DNA of 64,000 nt from Agrypnia vestita (GCA_016648135.1 JADDOH010023170.1:248001-312000), one strand, 5' to 3'; positions 36,175 to 48,654 are shown, counted from the first letter of the stretch. Notes: a model not told the origin generated them from the letters alone. Program-made: numbers and translations.

Positions 36175-36383
36175 TAATGTTGGTTAAGCCGTTATTTTAA
36201 CCGGTTATTTTCTTTTTGTTTTTGTTTTGTATCTGATTGTACCGATGGTTGGTAAGATATAACTACCGTTTAGTGCCTATAGTTACCCTTCGAATAGCGA
36301 AAAAGTAGTTGTCAATCTTCGATGCAATCAGATACAAATCTCAAAAAACGGTTAGTGTGTCACCGGTTAAAATACCATCACTA
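36175..36383. mobile_element. 209-bp hAT-like miniature element
   Basis: Ends TAATGTTGGTTAAGCCG on the left and ACCGGTTAAAATACCATCACTA-type on the right are inverted (TAGTGATGGTATTTTAACC when read from the right). Flanks ATTGTCAT (36167-36174) and ATTGTCAC (36384-36391) form an 8-bp duplication with one difference. The inner arms repeat TTTTAACCGGT and TTTGTATCTGATTG in inverse. The 8-bp target and (C/T)A.TG-type ends indicate hAT. No coding capacity. Confidence 0.7.
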
Positions 36384-36391
36384 ATTGTCAC

Positions 36392-37192
36392 GAGGTCGCG
36401 ACGTGGAGAAAAAACAAACACTTGAAATTAACTAATGTTTTTACTTTTTACAAAAGTCAATCAACACGAACTTAACTCGAGTAGTATTATGTAATTCGGA
36501 CTAATTTCACATTCATCATTCTAGAGAAACTTCCACCATAGAACACTTTATACTCATATTTTATAATATTCGCAGGTTTATGAACATTTTATTCGTCGTT
36601 TCTTATCACACTTATCGCTATCGAATACTATCGAACAGTCGGTAGGTACTCTCGTAATTTAATTCGCTGGTCGCGGATCGCGATTGGTTTTACTTCTACG
36701 GTCATGCTTTGCTTGTCAATACAACTGCGCTCTCGAGTTCTTTTTTTCAATCTCTCGAGAGTGTGATAATGGTTTTCTCGATTTCTTCCGCAGCGCACGA
36801 ATGACCTTTAAATCCCCCGATGCATTTTAATGCGCACAAAATGATTTAAAAATTAGAGAGTGCATTGGTCGAGAGTATTGGAGATGAAACTCGTCGCTGT
36901 CGAAAATTTTCGCCTCGCAGAGTGGCACGGTGCATCACTTTCTGTAAACAGATATCTGGCCAAGTTATTTGTAGCGCAAACAAATGTTAAAGTTGTTCAA
37001 TTTGCATTGTGATTGTTGGGTCGGGTCGTGTTTGGAGGCGCTAACGCGTCCCGTCAACATTTCAGTTTGCCAGCTTAAAGAGCGCTGCTCGGCCGCGGGA
37101 TAACAACTCTCCCGGATCCGAAGTCACAATCTCACCAGGAGCTCTATCAAAACTTACTCAAACACTGAAGAAATTCCACAACAAATAATATT
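36392..37192. other. non-coding DNA, partly GC-rich
   Basis: A region of mixed composition. GCGGATCGCGATTGG (near 36673) and GGCCGCGGGATAAC (near 37091) mark GC-richer patches; no exon or repeat is recognised. Confidence 0.4.
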
Positions 37193-37240
37193 AAGGGTTT
37201 CTCGTAGCTAGTAGCAAAAAAATCGGAAAATTCCTTCAAT
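37193..37240. repeat. CAG-GTCTC family, left-end fragment
   Basis: AGGGTTTCTCGTAGCTAG followed by TAGCAAAAA matches the left terminus of the family at 41134 (AGGGTGTCTCATAGCTAG). The following sequence does not clearly continue the element. Confidence 0.45.
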
Positions 37241-38689
37241 TTAGAATAGAAAATACTCGCTAACATGGGTGGAATATTAAAAATTAAAATTTAATTTTGC
37301 TCTGTTTTCACTTTAGGGAAGATCCCACCCTTTTTTTAATTGGACGTAGTTATGCAAAAAGCATCCAACCCACAGAATGAGATATGTACCGGTTTGGAAT
37401 AGCTCAATATAATAACTTCATGTGCTGAAAACGTCCAAGCTCTAAGTGATATAGTTGTTTTGTAAATTCAATATTTTTCTTACCCACATCACGGACATCA
37501 CCGTTAAATTAACTCAAACTAAAAAAAGTGCTTCGATTGTTTTCTGCGTTATTTCGAATTTTCTAATCATCATTTGGAAATGATTCGTTCTTTTGATATT
37601 AATAAGCGTTTCAAAAAACAAATTACACAGGATTATTACAGTTGGATAAGATATTGTTAATAGTAAATTGAATATTAAAAATAACCAGGGACTTTTGACA
37701 AATAGTTATCATTCAAATTTTTTATTATATTACCAACTTAATTATTTATTCATCTCCCATATATTTGTTTTTATTTTGTTATTGTCTATACTTGGATAAT
37801 TTATTTTCAATTTTTAGTAGTGGTGAAAACAAAGTAAATTCTTAATCATTATTAAAATAAATATTTTATAAAATAAAGAATTTATAAATCTTTTTACTTG
37901 TGTGTGTGTATTTTTTCAATTAATGTGCAATTAGCACATACAGTTTCCTTAGCTAGCTATTTTAATATCCTTGAATTATAATTTTTTGAGATACGGTCAT
38001 CGTGTTAATTCTGAGCGACCAACAAAGCTTAAGAGTTTCTCAATTTATTGCTTTATGGATACTTAACATTGATTGCGATATTTGCACAATTATGAATTTT
38101 ATATATTAGTCATTGTTAGTACCTACTTTAACGATGCACCTTCGAGGAAAAGTTCGATAAATTTTTGTTTTATGTGATGGATTTATTATCAACAAGCACG
38201 TAAATATTATGTTGCTTGTTTGATGTATTATAATACTTAATAGTTACGATAAAATGTTCTTAGAATAAGAATATTATTACTGCAGATGCTATTAAAAATT
38301 AGTAAACATTGATCATTATTTTTTTATTGAGTATTGTTATGTACATACAATACATGACAAATTACGTGAAATTACCCTTCGTAACAATACACATTTGAAT
38401 GTATTAGGCACTGATGCTAATCTCCTAATATTCCAAACACAATAATTATCACATTAAAATAGGCGAAAAATATAAATATAAACTTTGTTTCCTCTACGTG
38501 AGTTTAATAATATTTTTATATTTTACCACTAATATTTTACAGCTAATTATATGATCATCGTCAATAATCTCCGTAATGCTAACGCGAAATCCATCAATAA
38601 TATATTTAATATATCGTAATACCACGTAAATATTTTATTTCGGTGTTTTTTTTTTTTAACAAAATATATAAAAGTACAATGATTCAATA
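37241..38689. other. AT-rich non-coding DNA
   Basis: No gene or repeat recognised; long A/T-rich stretches and short TG runs (near 37900). Confidence 0.5.
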
Positions 38690-38815
38690 TACCTGCTCAC
38701 TGCACGTGCCTGCTGTAGTAAAAACTCAACGTTTTACAGAAAATAGGACAAAAATATTGAAAAAAAAATGTAAACCTTGATGTCGCACATCTCCGTAACT
38801 GTCGGCATTTCCAAA
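38690..38815. repeat. CAG-GTCTC family, internal and right-arm fragment
   Basis: ATATTGAAAAAAAAATGTAA, CACATCTCCGTAACTGTCGG and the left word CTGTAGTAAAAACT parallel copies 1 and 2. Both ends are eroded. Confidence 0.5.
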
Positions 38816-38834
38816 AAATTGGATATAAACCATA

Positions 38835-39140
38835 TATACAACATCCAAAAATTTGATAGATTTGTGAGCGATCTTGAGTGGAATCAGTAAACATTACGTT
38901 GTGTAAAGTGATCCCCTTAGCCAGCCCTATGATAGGTCGTAAGCTGTATAAACACCCGACTTTTTAATTTTTTAAAATCTATTTTTAAAATTTATTTTAT
39001 TGATAATACATATAATTTATTTTATAACAATGATAGCTAGCAAATATTACCAATCATTTTTTTTTTATGTGTTACCTATACCTCACTATATAAATAGCTT
39101 CGTCTCTGCGAGACAGCTATGATTTATCTTAATTCTAATT
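38835..39140. repeat. foldback family, partial copy
   Basis: Contains GTAAACATTACGTTGTGTAA, CTTAGCCAGCCCTATG, GGTCGTAAGC and, after an AT-rich insert, AATAGCTTCGTCTCTGCGAG with GATTTATCTTAATT. The order is that of the right arm at 31280-31995. Confidence 0.6.
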
Positions 39141-39149
39141 CCCCATTCA

Positions 39150-39560
39150 TCATCATGATCTTCATCCCCTTGTTCTATTATGGTCGGGGGCCCAAAGACT
39201 CGACATGTTGCTTCCATATTCGCCTGTCTTGTGCTACTTTCGTATGAGTTAACCAGTCAAGACATATTCCGTTTTCACACACATTTTGTTTTGTGGTTTC
39301 TCTCAGTTTAATCTGGGGCGATCCACCGATCGTCTTCCTTCGGGTTTGCCAACAGGATACTTCTGGGTATTTGTTCCTCTAATATTCCTAGCACATGTCC
39401 AAGACACCTCATGTGTGATTTTTCTATATGCAGGAGTAGAAGCTCTATGCCGAATGTGTGTCTTCTCACTCTGTCCATCAGTGTGACTCCCGCTATTTCC
39501 CTTAGAAAACTCTTCTCGGCAGCCTGGATACTTGATCTCACTGTCTCCGTTGGGATCCAA
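39150..39560 (-). pseudogene. non-LTR retrotransposon C-terminal fragment
   Basis: Minus frame gives MRSSIQAAEKSFL, EIAGVTLMDRVRRHTFG, LLHIEKSHMRCLGHVLG and, with a frame slip, GRRSVDRPRL, then DWLTHTKVAQDR and WKQHVESLGPRP. This is the post-polymerase region and C-terminus of an insect non-LTR element (xLR..AGVTLMDRVR, IEKSxMRWLGHVLR, GRRxxGRPR, QDRxxWKQ). A frameshift separates the two parts near 39345. The same 3' end (GAGTCTTTGGGCCCCCGACC) occurs on the other strand at 47265-47430. Confidence 0.75.
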
Positions 39561-40249
39561 ATCTTATGGGCATATTAAACCCCGTATAAGAAATCCGGAG
39601 TTCTTTAGAATAAACCCGCGCTCTAATAATGTTGGTTATTTTTCTCCCTTTACAAGAATGTGTAGTACTTACAACACATGTTGTTTTAACCATAAAGTCG
39701 GTGTTGATATTATAGCAGACACCCTATCTTCATTCAAAATGTCACTCCTACACAACACCCATTTTCTTGACGATAATCTAAACACACAGAACACATTAAC
39801 CAATTATTTAGTTACATATTTTAACATTTAACATTATATTAATATTCGTATATACGTATGCATATTTATGCTAGAGCAGGTCGAAGACACTTGCAATTGG
39901 GTTAATGGGCAGAGTCTTAATTAATAATGTATTATTCTTTATGTAAAAATATATATAAAAATAAATAAATAAAAATATATACATATTAGGGTGGGCCTGT
40001 ATACAGATTTGAAAGAAATCAGTTTTGTCTGATTTTTTCAAAAGAAAATCAGAGGTAAAAACCTCCGATTTTCCCCAGTAACTTTTTTATAATCTCCTTT
40101 TTGACAGATTCACAATTGTTAATTTTACACTCTTTTCACTAATTTTCGCGTGTAAAAGCGCGGTTTGTTTAATTTCCTAAAGTTCATTTATAAATAATAG
40201 TCTGTACTCGTTTCTTTGCATATTGTTCCGCGGTTTTCGATCATCATTA
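39561..40249. other. AT-rich non-coding DNA
   Basis: An A-rich AAATAAATAAATAAAAATATA stretch near 39960 resembles a LINE tail but is not attached to a readable element. No gene recognised. Confidence 0.45.
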
Positions 40250-40577
40250 ATTTCACAATGTGGTCGGACGAGAGCGAGGCGAGAGCGAGAGCGAGACCGA
40301 GAGCGAGAGCGCCAGGCTCGGCGGCGCGGAGCCCATTGACGTCCGGTGATGTATTGTATACCGAGTGATTGTTTTTGTCTCGAATGTGAAGCGCGAGATT
40401 TACGGACCGACTCGCGGAAACAGCTAGACGTGATATAACCATACTTTAGCAATGTTATCGGCTGCGAGACACCGAAACCCTCACCTACCGCCACACGGAA
40501 GCGCATAAATTAAAATAATATTGACAGCTTTTAATGAGAGGCTTTAGAAACGGTTTTATTATAGTCGTGAATTAACA
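40250..40577 (+). promoter_or_regulatory. GAGA-rich GC island, candidate promoter / 5' UTR
   Basis: GAGAGCGAGGCGAGAGCGAG and following GAGAGCGAGAGCGCC (about 40270-40312) are GAGA-factor-like repeats. They sit in a CpG-rich block that ends about 40420. In insects such blocks often mark promoters of developmental genes. Downstream is a candidate short coding exon. On the other hand, simple (GAGAGC)n repeats also arise by slippage. Confidence 0.3.
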
Positions 40578-40592
40578 ATGCATACTCTGAAG
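40578..40592 (+). CDS. candidate first coding exon, five codons
   Basis: ATG at 40578 opens MHTLK, followed immediately by the strong splice donor GTAAGT (40593-40598). Insect genes with long first introns often have such a short first coding exon. The upstream GAGA-rich island would serve as promoter or 5' UTR. No in-frame stop lies just upstream, so the ATG choice is not proven. No downstream exon can be paired inside the window, and GTAAGT occurs by chance, so this is a suggestion only. The product is not recognisable. Confidence 0.2.
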
Positions 40593-40819
40593 GTAAGTAA
40601 AATGAAGGTTGGCTAATTTGTAAGATGTTTAATTGCTTTTAATATTTATCGCAAAATACATTGTGGTTATTCATTCTCATCAAATTCATAATGAACTTTG
40701 TATAATATATTTAACCACGTTTATATTTTATTTAGTCTTTTCATCAAAACGTGTTTTCATATTTGAACAGTCAGATACAAGGATTAAATGTATTAATTAA
40801 ACTTTTAAACAGTTTTATG

Positions 40820-40880
40820 TTTAGATTGGTTTTTAATTACTCTGATGAAGGGAATTATTGTTTCCGAAATGTTGTATTAA
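40820..40880 (+). repeat. hammerhead-like core, best match
   Basis: CTGATGA is followed by AGGGAATTATTGTTTCC and then GAAA. Stem II can pair GGGAA with UUUCC (one G-U). CUGAUGA plus a stem plus GAAA is the exact hammerhead core. A poly-A run follows. Hammerheads are known in Penelope-like retroelements and other repeats. Stems I and III and the cleavage triplet are not clear, so activity is doubtful. Confidence 0.35.
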
Positions 40881-41133
40881 AAAAAAAATATTTAAAAATT
40901 CAGATATGTTAAATTTATTGTTATTAAATTTTGTTTTTATATAATAAATTTAATTATATTTATTTAGAATATCGTTATTGTTTAGATTCCACGGTTGAAC
41001 CTGACTCCTTTAGAGCAGACCTCGGTCTAGTCAAGGAGACAGTGAATATCTTTTACGTAACAATGAAAGCATTAACGTAAATCACTGTAAATTTAACAAA
41101 TTTACATGTAAACCTTAATTTATTTGGCGTATA

Positions 41134-41606
41134 CAGGGTGTCTCATAGCTAGTAGCAAAAGCTTTACAGGTGGATTCCTGCCTTTATAATGAGTCGAAAA
41201 TGTTCAAGCAACCATGACCTAATTAATATCAATAGTAATGGAGATATGCAATATCAAAATTTGCATTTTTTTCAATATTTTCGAATTATTTTTGCAAAAA
41301 GTTGAACTATTATTACAGTAACTTATATCGATTATAAAAAATTCATTCGCTTCAATACAACTGTAATAAAATGATAAAATCATTTATTCGACTTGTATGA
41401 ATTTGTCATAATCAATATGTTACTGAAATGATAGTTTGACTTTTCGTAAAAAATAAGTTAGAAGTATTGAAAAAAAAATGCAAACTTTAATATTGTATAT
41501 CTCCATAACTATTGATATTAGGCCATGGTTGCTTAAACATTTTCGACTCATTATCGAGGCAGGAATCCATCTGTAGAGTTTTTGCTACCAGCTATGAGAC
41601 TCCGTG
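41134..41606. mobile_element. CAG-GTCTC family palindromic MITE, copy 2 (complete)
   Basis: A 473-bp element beginning CAGGGTGTCTCATAGCTAG and ending CAGCTATGAGACTCCGTG, flanked by TA (41132-41133, 41607-41608). The arms are near-inverse over most of their length: AGGTGGATTCCTGCCT with the reverse of AGGCAGGAATCCATCT, ATGAGTCGAAAATGTTCAAG with the reverse of TTAAACATTTTCGACTCAT, and GGAGATATGCAATATCAAAA with the reverse of TTAATATTGTATATCTCC. No coding capacity. The whole transcript could fold into one long hairpin. Confidence 0.85.
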
Positions 41607-41909
41607 TATTACGTAAGATTTGTATTATTCAAAGATGTAATTGAATATACATATAATTAAATAAATCCATGAAAAGAGTAATACTGAAAAATTTTTGGAA
41701 CGGTAAATGAAGAGACCACTATTATGAAATGATTATTACTATTAAAAGTATAATAGTTCATTAAATAATAATTAAACGCGAATGGAGAAAAAGAAGAAAA
41801 CCAAACCAGAAGAAGAGCATAACCAAATGCGAAAGACAAACGTGGTCTTTTACCAGAAGCTATCAGATGCTAGAACAGGATCAGATAACAATTGTTTTAT
41901 AAGCATATA

Positions 41910-42470
41910 TTTATATGCATGTTCTGAGAACACAGTTACTGGATTTTGTCCACACTGAGATAATTATTAATTAAGATAAATTTTAGAAGTCTCACAGAGA
42001 CGAATTAAAATTATTAAATATATATTATTGGTCTTTAAAAATGAATTAAAATATGTAATTGAAAATAATAATTTTCAGGCGTATTGTAGTGTAGGAACAC
42101 GTTAAATAATTCGGAAGAATATCATATATACGTTTAAAAGTATTCCACTTTAAATGTAGAGGTATCATTCATTAGCAGCTACAACATTTGTGCACAATAT
42201 ATCATGGAATGGACCATAGATATATTGTGCACTAGCATAGTCCATTCGATTAAATGAAAGAAACCGATTTAGAAGATAAAGATAGCTTTAAAAAAAATGA
42301 TAATGTGTGGATGTTCTTACCGTGGAATTGTTGTAAGTTGTATTGCGTAAAATTATCACTTAAGCCAGCTCGTACAGGTCATAAACCCCTGGGCCACCCT
42401 ATGAAGACATCCATCCACATTTCACGTATAAATAGGTTCGTCTCTGTGAGAGTTCTATAATTTATTTTAA
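41910..42470. mobile_element. foldback family, palindromic copy
   Basis: Left arm: TGTTCTGAGAACACAGTTAC, GGATTTTGTCCACACTGAGA, AGAAGTCTCACAGAGACGAA. Right arm: CTTAAGCCAGCTCGTACAGG, TCATAAACCCCTGGGCCACC and GGTTCGTCTCTGTGAGAGTT, the inverse of the left and of other copies. An internal short hairpin pairs TGTGCACAATATATC with GATATATTGTGCA near 42190-42233. No coding capacity. Confidence 0.7.
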
Positions 42471-45400
42471 ACGAAAAATGTTACGCCCAGTTCTTGTGTG
42501 TATGTACTTTGTGTAGTTATAACAAGAGAGGAAAATTATGTCCTATTTTTTTAAGCATGCATTTAATCTTTTTGTATCTATGGTTACAGATTTCTTACAA
42601 GTATGTCCTAGATTATTTCTTTGTGTTCATTATTTCAGTGATACTAGTGAACATAAATCAAGAAAATTTAAAAGAATCACATCTGAATTATTCGAAGACG
42701 CAGAATTGCAATAGGCAGAATCATATTACAGTAAAATTGACACGTACCTTCACAATAAGATTACTTTTCTATTATATTATTCTTATTTCTTCTTTCCGCG
42801 TCATCCGTTTTATGAACATTGGCTATTGTCACTTTGCTTTCCGTCACTAATTATCATATTATGACAAACAAGCATGTATGCGTTTCTAGAATTTCTTAAC
42901 TCTGACCACCGATGTGCCGAATTTTTTTTCGATACTGTTTATGTTCATGATATGGATACACTTATATACTATATGTTGTATATGTTTTAAAAATATGTAC
43001 TGTTACTTCGTGTTGGAAATTTTGTTTTTATTAATACTATAGAAAAATTTTGTAAGAATTTAACGACACCACAAACGATCTTAAGATTGAAAAACAATTT
43101 CATCGCATAATTAAAGTGACGTTATTAGGTACATGAAAATTAAAAAAAAATGTATTCATATGAACTAACTAGGTAATACTCTTTTAAAATCCGTGGACTT
43201 TTAATAATGTAAGTATGTATTTACTAATACAATGAAGGCGGTTTAAGTGTCTTTAAATCTTGACCGACAAATCAAATAAATGCTATATTATTAATAATTA
43301 AAAATAGATATACGACACATTACTGCAAAACGCTCAAAAGGCAACCGACTATGCTACGAGAAAGGTTGTTTTCGGTAATGAAATTGTTTCCTCCAACAAC
43401 CTCACGAGATTTGATATTTGAGACTATTGCTAGAGCGATGTTTGGGAGCTGAGGGTTGATTTATTGGGCCACGACCTCACCGTAAACCCGAGCTCCCAAT
43501 TTCATATTTCGTTAATGGAATAGACATCGAGACGTCTTTCACTGCAGTACGAGACGGTCACTGCGTATTGGTTCTTGGTTATTTTATATTTTAGTATTTA
43601 TGAATAAAAAATATACTTTATTTTTAAATCACGAAAATGATTATTTTCCCAATATTCGACAGAAAACGTATAACTATTTTTTTATATAAAGTATTCCCGT
43701 TTAAAAAACAGATGATTTTTACATACATTATTTTTAATTTTCACAGATATGCTCACTCTGAAAAATCCTGTAAACATTAAAACTATCACTATTAAAAAGA
43801 ATGATAAAGAGTGTTATGCTGAGTGATGATAATGAAATCAAAATATTTGTGTCTATTTTATCACTGTGCACACGATGCTTTTTTTCACTTGGTCCATAGT
43901 GAAACAAAATTATACACTCAATAAATTATTGATAGCAGGCGCGTGCAGTGTGTACATTTATCAAGATCCTGAAGGATGCACATTTTTTTAAAAAAATAAT
44001 AAAAACGGAGATATATTCTCTCAATTCTAAAAATTTCCCCTTTGCGCCTTTAGAAAATGAAATGTCCAGTGTCGATGTAGTAGACTATACGAGTCGTGTA
44101 TGTTTACACATATTTACAAGCGTTCTTTAATCTTAATGGATACACTTTTATTGCATGACTTTTGTTATGACTCCTTTCAGAACGAAAAGTGATTTTAGAA
44201 TCTGGAATTATTAGTAATTGTGGCCGTTGGTAATTTGACGATGTGATTGCGCCTCGTTTGATAACGGATGTTTATTTCAATTGTTATGTGCGAAATGTGG
44301 CGCCCCATTATTAACTGTATAAAAGGTGGGGAAATAAATTAGTAATATGAAATAAACATTTATGGTTCCAGTTCAATGGGAGCCAGGCATTATGATTATA
44401 ATATTTCCCATTTTATTTAAACTAATAAACACTCAATAAGTTCACGTTTCACAACCACAGGGCGGTAGCGAAATGGGTTTCGCTTTAATATTAAAGTACC
44501 CAAAATAATAATGTAATTATTGTACTTGTAATAAATTTATTACCTCGAAGGAAATCTTTGGTTATCATGTATGTAAACAGAAAGGAAAAAAAGGTACACG
44601 AAATATTTATTTAAGTTTATACAATTATCGTTTGGTAGAATTGAAAGCTCGAGAAGGTATATGCCTTCGTTTGGAAGGACATAATATGGAAGTAAATAAT
44701 TTTAATTCATTCTATCCTTAAAGAGATATGCATTCCGGTGGATACTAATTTCAACGGAAATGTTAATGATTTCTCTATATAATTGTGTTTTCAAATCACA
44801 CGAAACGATAAATTATATTATAAATTACCAATTTCTTCAAACAATATTATTGCGAAATTAAGGGTCACCTTCGCACGGTAAAATTTTACTCACTCGTATT
44901 CTACATTTGGTCTCGTATAATATTCCAAGACAAACAAGACATCATGAAGTGTTCTTTGTAGGGACATACAGGAATAACTATGCATTAAATTCACGCGTGC
45001 ATCGCCTTGGAAACAAATCCTCGAAATTCGTAGACATTTTTCGTTGTAGGAGCATAGCCGAATTAAAGTATTACTTAGACTTAGAATATGCCAGTAGAAC
45101 TAATTACAGTTAAATGGACTAAATTTTTATTTATTTTTTGTTCCCCATGAATTATATATATTTACTTATTTTCGTATTTATATATTTATTTATTTTAAAG
45201 TGGCCTAATTATTGTTAATTTCCCTTTTTTTTTTTTTTTAAATTATATATTTTATATTTTATCTTCTCATCTTATTTATCTGGTATATTGGTTAAATTAT
45301 GTATATTTTACTTTATTATTAATTTGTTAAGGATTTCTAATTATTACTATTTGCTTTTGTATTAATCATTTTTTATATATATTGTTAATTTCTCTTAAAT

Positions 45401-47250
45401 AATATGTTTTAATTATTTACTTTAAAACATGTTTTATGTCAGAAATATAAAAATCGTTTAACTTTAATAACTTTCTTGTATTGCAAAAGTCCACTAGGGC
45501 TTTGATTAATAAATAAGTAAAAATAAATAAATAAATTTACTATGAAATTTTAGAATTTTATAATCTAAATGGAGAAAAATAAAGGTTCTTACCTTCGAAT
45601 ATTAGCAAGTATTTACCTTTAATTATTTTAATTTTATTTTTATTTACCTCTTACTTACATATTACTCATGATGTTTTTGAATATTCAAAATTTTGTTACA
45701 ATAATTTAAAAATAATAATAATTGTATAATAGATAGTTATAATATGAAGAATAAAAAAATTTCCGATATTCATCAATGTTTTGTTCGCTCTGTGGTAATT
45801 CTTATCATTTGCTAAATAAAACATAAACCATATATTATTGGTTGTCGGAGAAATATGTTATTGTTCACAAAATTAAATATTTTATTTCGCTCTGCGTATT
45901 GAAATAAATAATTTATTACTTTTTTGAATTTGAATAAATACTGATTTTAATCTGAACTAAAAGGTAAATAATCCATCAAAATAAAATCAGAATAAACTCA
46001 AGTAGGTACCTGTTGTATAAACACTTCATATACGTGAATAAACTAGGAACTTTTTTTATATGAGTAATTAATTAGTATTCACATTCTCAAATTTAAGGAG
46101 GGCACAGCGCATACGTAAGAACATAATGCTCAGATTAAATATGTAAATTCAAATGGGCTATTAGTCTACAAACAAAAATGGCGCATATAATATTGATTTA
46201 TGTATTTCAAATATTTATTGGTCTGTATAATAAAGATATAGACGCTTATTTATTTATTACTAATCTTACTGTAGATTTTTTTATTTTATCCTCGGTAACG
46301 TCATTAGATTTAAATCGAAAATCTCGAGTAAAAGGGATTAAAATAAATAAAATATTCTGCACGACCAACAGGTATGTGACCATATCATGAAGATGTCGGT
46401 ACCTAAGTAATGTAAATGAATTTAAAGCGATCGATTTATTGATATGTTTTACAAACACACATTGCATTTACATTGTGTCCGCGCATGAGTTGACTTGAAA
46501 TTTTCCGGGAAAATCCGTAGATTAAACAATCGTGCTTTTTCATTTGAGTAGTCTGAAAAAAACATGTATTAAAATATTTTTTAATGTTTTGTTTTTTTAA
46601 TTGTTTTTTTATACGGCTGTAAAAATAACTAGCATATTAAAATAAATACAAAATGAGTAGTAGTCTCTTCGTCGAGACAGATTCATTGAGATGAGTTCAC
46701 TCGCAATGGTGTATGGAAGGGATATATGCAGATTGGATATTCTCCCAGTCGGTACTTTTACCTCATTCAATTATTTCCCTGACCTCTTGGGTTTCTACTT
46801 CTGTGGATATATTAAATTATAATAATTTCCACTAGGCATAAAATAAAATAGTATACGAACCGGCGCACAATGGGCCATAACTCGGTCCTTGTAATCATCT
46901 GTGCGGCGGACGCTGCTACCGACTGGAGGAATGCGGGAGCGTCGGTTGTGCATCGGCCTTATTCTTCGTCGCATAAATACAAATCCAATCCGTAATCTTT
47001 TATTTGGCTGATGAGGTTCGCAAATCAGTCCATGTGTTGTAAGCTGTACTGTTACTTTAATAGAAAAGCCCATTTCTAGACTCCATGGAGGAAGAGAATA
47101 TTATTTTTTTAACTTTTAATCTTCCCTTTAAAAGAATAAGGCATCTTATTGTGAGAGAGCACATAGTATAAAATTATACAGAGATGAATTAAACCCCTGC
47201 TTTAGTCAAGGGACTAGGATACAGCGGAAGTATGTATTTAAGACACTTTT
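42471..47250. other. long AT-rich region without recognised genes
   Basis: Open frames here (for example 42494-42850, 44907-45113, 46795-47073) lack domains and proper context. A GC-richer block at about 43370-43565 contains TTTATTGGGCCACGACCTC, where TTTATTGG could be a homeodomain site; no further support. 45120-45560 is low-complexity A/T ending in an AAATAAATAAATAAATTT run. Nothing else can be named. Confidence 0.45.
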
Positions 47251-47297
47251 TTTTTCTGTTGCTTTCCCAGATTAATTTGGGAGAAGCAACAGAAAAA
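47251..47297. repeat. near-perfect 19-bp hairpin
   Basis: TTTTTCTGTTGCTTTCCCA (47251-47269) pairs with TGGGAGAAGCAACAGAAAAA (47278-47297) with one bulge and an 8-base loop. The right half is retrotransposon sequence, so the left half looks like a short inverted duplication of it. Confidence 0.7.
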
Positions 47298-47430
47298 TGT
47301 GTATGAAAACCCAATGCGTCTAGACTGGTCGACTCATGCAGAAGCAGCGCGAGATAGGAACATGGAAACACCTTGTAGAGTCTTTGGGCCCCCGACCCTA
47401 CTAGGACAAGGGGAAGAACATGATGATAAT
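47265..47430 (+). pseudogene. non-LTR retrotransposon 3' end
   Basis: Reading DWSTHAEAARDRNM and the 3' sequence GAGTCTTTGGGCCCCCGACC followed by GACAAGGGGAAGAACATGAT and ATGATAATGATGG. The same 3' end is on the minus strand at 39150-39300 (WKQHVESLGPRP). Only the last part of the element is left, typical of 5' truncation during target-primed reverse transcription. Confidence 0.65.
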
Positions 47431-48329
47431 GATGGTGATTTATATACTTTCGAGCATGGTTAAAAGCAACCTTAAATTAAACAATTCATCACTGACATGA
47501 TAATATTTGTTATAGAAATAATTAGGTTTTATATATTATTTGTAAATGTATTATTTGAAAAATATTTTTATATTAAAATACTCTTAGCTACACGACATTG
47601 CATGTGCACATGTATACCTACACACCACCAAAATATATAGACATGAACTAACGGATATTTCTTGGTAGATAGACACACGCTGTGGTTCCACGGCTGGTTC
47701 CACTACATACGACTTATTTAAAAAAAATACTACGAGCTTGTAAATCTCGAAACAATTATGATAAGGTCAAAATAAATTTATAAATTTATGAAATCCATAT
47801 TTATATAATAACATTAACTCACATTTTAGGTTTGCAATATGTATATAATTGACAATTACTTATATAATCATTATAGAATTATAAAAAAACTTTTGGTTTA
47901 TTGGGGATTTGTTTATGCAATAATAAATATTTTAACTACATTATAAATGTGTCTTAAATATATACGAGGGAGGGTTTTTTTTTTCCGATGTGTCCAAGTC
48001 CCCTCGCCTAAAGAAGGGGTTTAGTTCAACTCTCTACAGTTTTATGCTTAGGCATGATTCAGTTTTAAAAATTATTAATTTTAAAACAAAACAAAATATT
48101 GACAGCCAATCAATATTTTTAAAATAAATTAAATACTCAATGTTTACTAAATCAAATATTACCATACCATTACTCATAATATAAATGTATATAATTATAA
48201 ATCGAATACGCATATTACACACGACATCTGTGCCATTATATTGGGATAAATACATAGAATTTTATACACAATTATGAAAACCATAAATAAAAATGACACG
48301 TACTGTGTTCGTAGTTCGTAGATCAAACT

Positions 48330-48610
48330 AATGTCACGAAATGTGTGGCTCAGTACGTAAGCACCCAGGCCCAGACAGTCGGCAGTCAGCAGCCAGCTGT
48401 CCGCGTGATAAGGTCAACCTTGAATCATCCAGTTTATTGGGACAGTTCCGAAGGCGAACAAAGAGGTCCCATATCGTGAATGTCCTCCGACACCCGATAC
48501 TTGTCGGCCGCACTGACGCCATCAAGAAACGCGAGAAGCACCTTTGGGTTATTATGGCAACACGCTTTTTGGGATCTGCGTAGCTCCTAATCTCAATTTT
48601 TTCGAATCCT
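48330..48610. other. GC-richer block of unknown nature
   Basis: A block with raised GC and open frames on both strands (94 codons minus, 80 plus) but no recognisable domain. AAGGTCAACCTTGAA near 48408-48422 is an imperfect palindrome containing nuclear-receptor-like half sites (AGGTCA). It might be regulatory DNA or an unrecognised repeat. Confidence 0.3.
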
Positions 48611-48654
48611 AGCATCAATATTTTTTTATCGTTTTATAAATATGTAATTATATA

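Noticed and set aside
42494..42850. 118-codon open frame on the plus strand
   Set aside because: No ATG at the start, low-complexity hydrophobic composition, no domain; expected from AT-rich DNA.
44555..44566. TCTTTGGTTATC, identical to the first 12 bases of the miR-9 mature sequence
   Set aside because: The match stops after 12 bases and no hairpin with a star arm is visible in the flanks.
46795..47073. 92-codon minus frame rich in Arg
   Set aside because: No homologous pattern recognised and no gene context.
48334..48618. Overlapping 94- and 80-codon frames on opposite strands
   Set aside because: Open on both strands because of local GC content; neither looks like a known protein.
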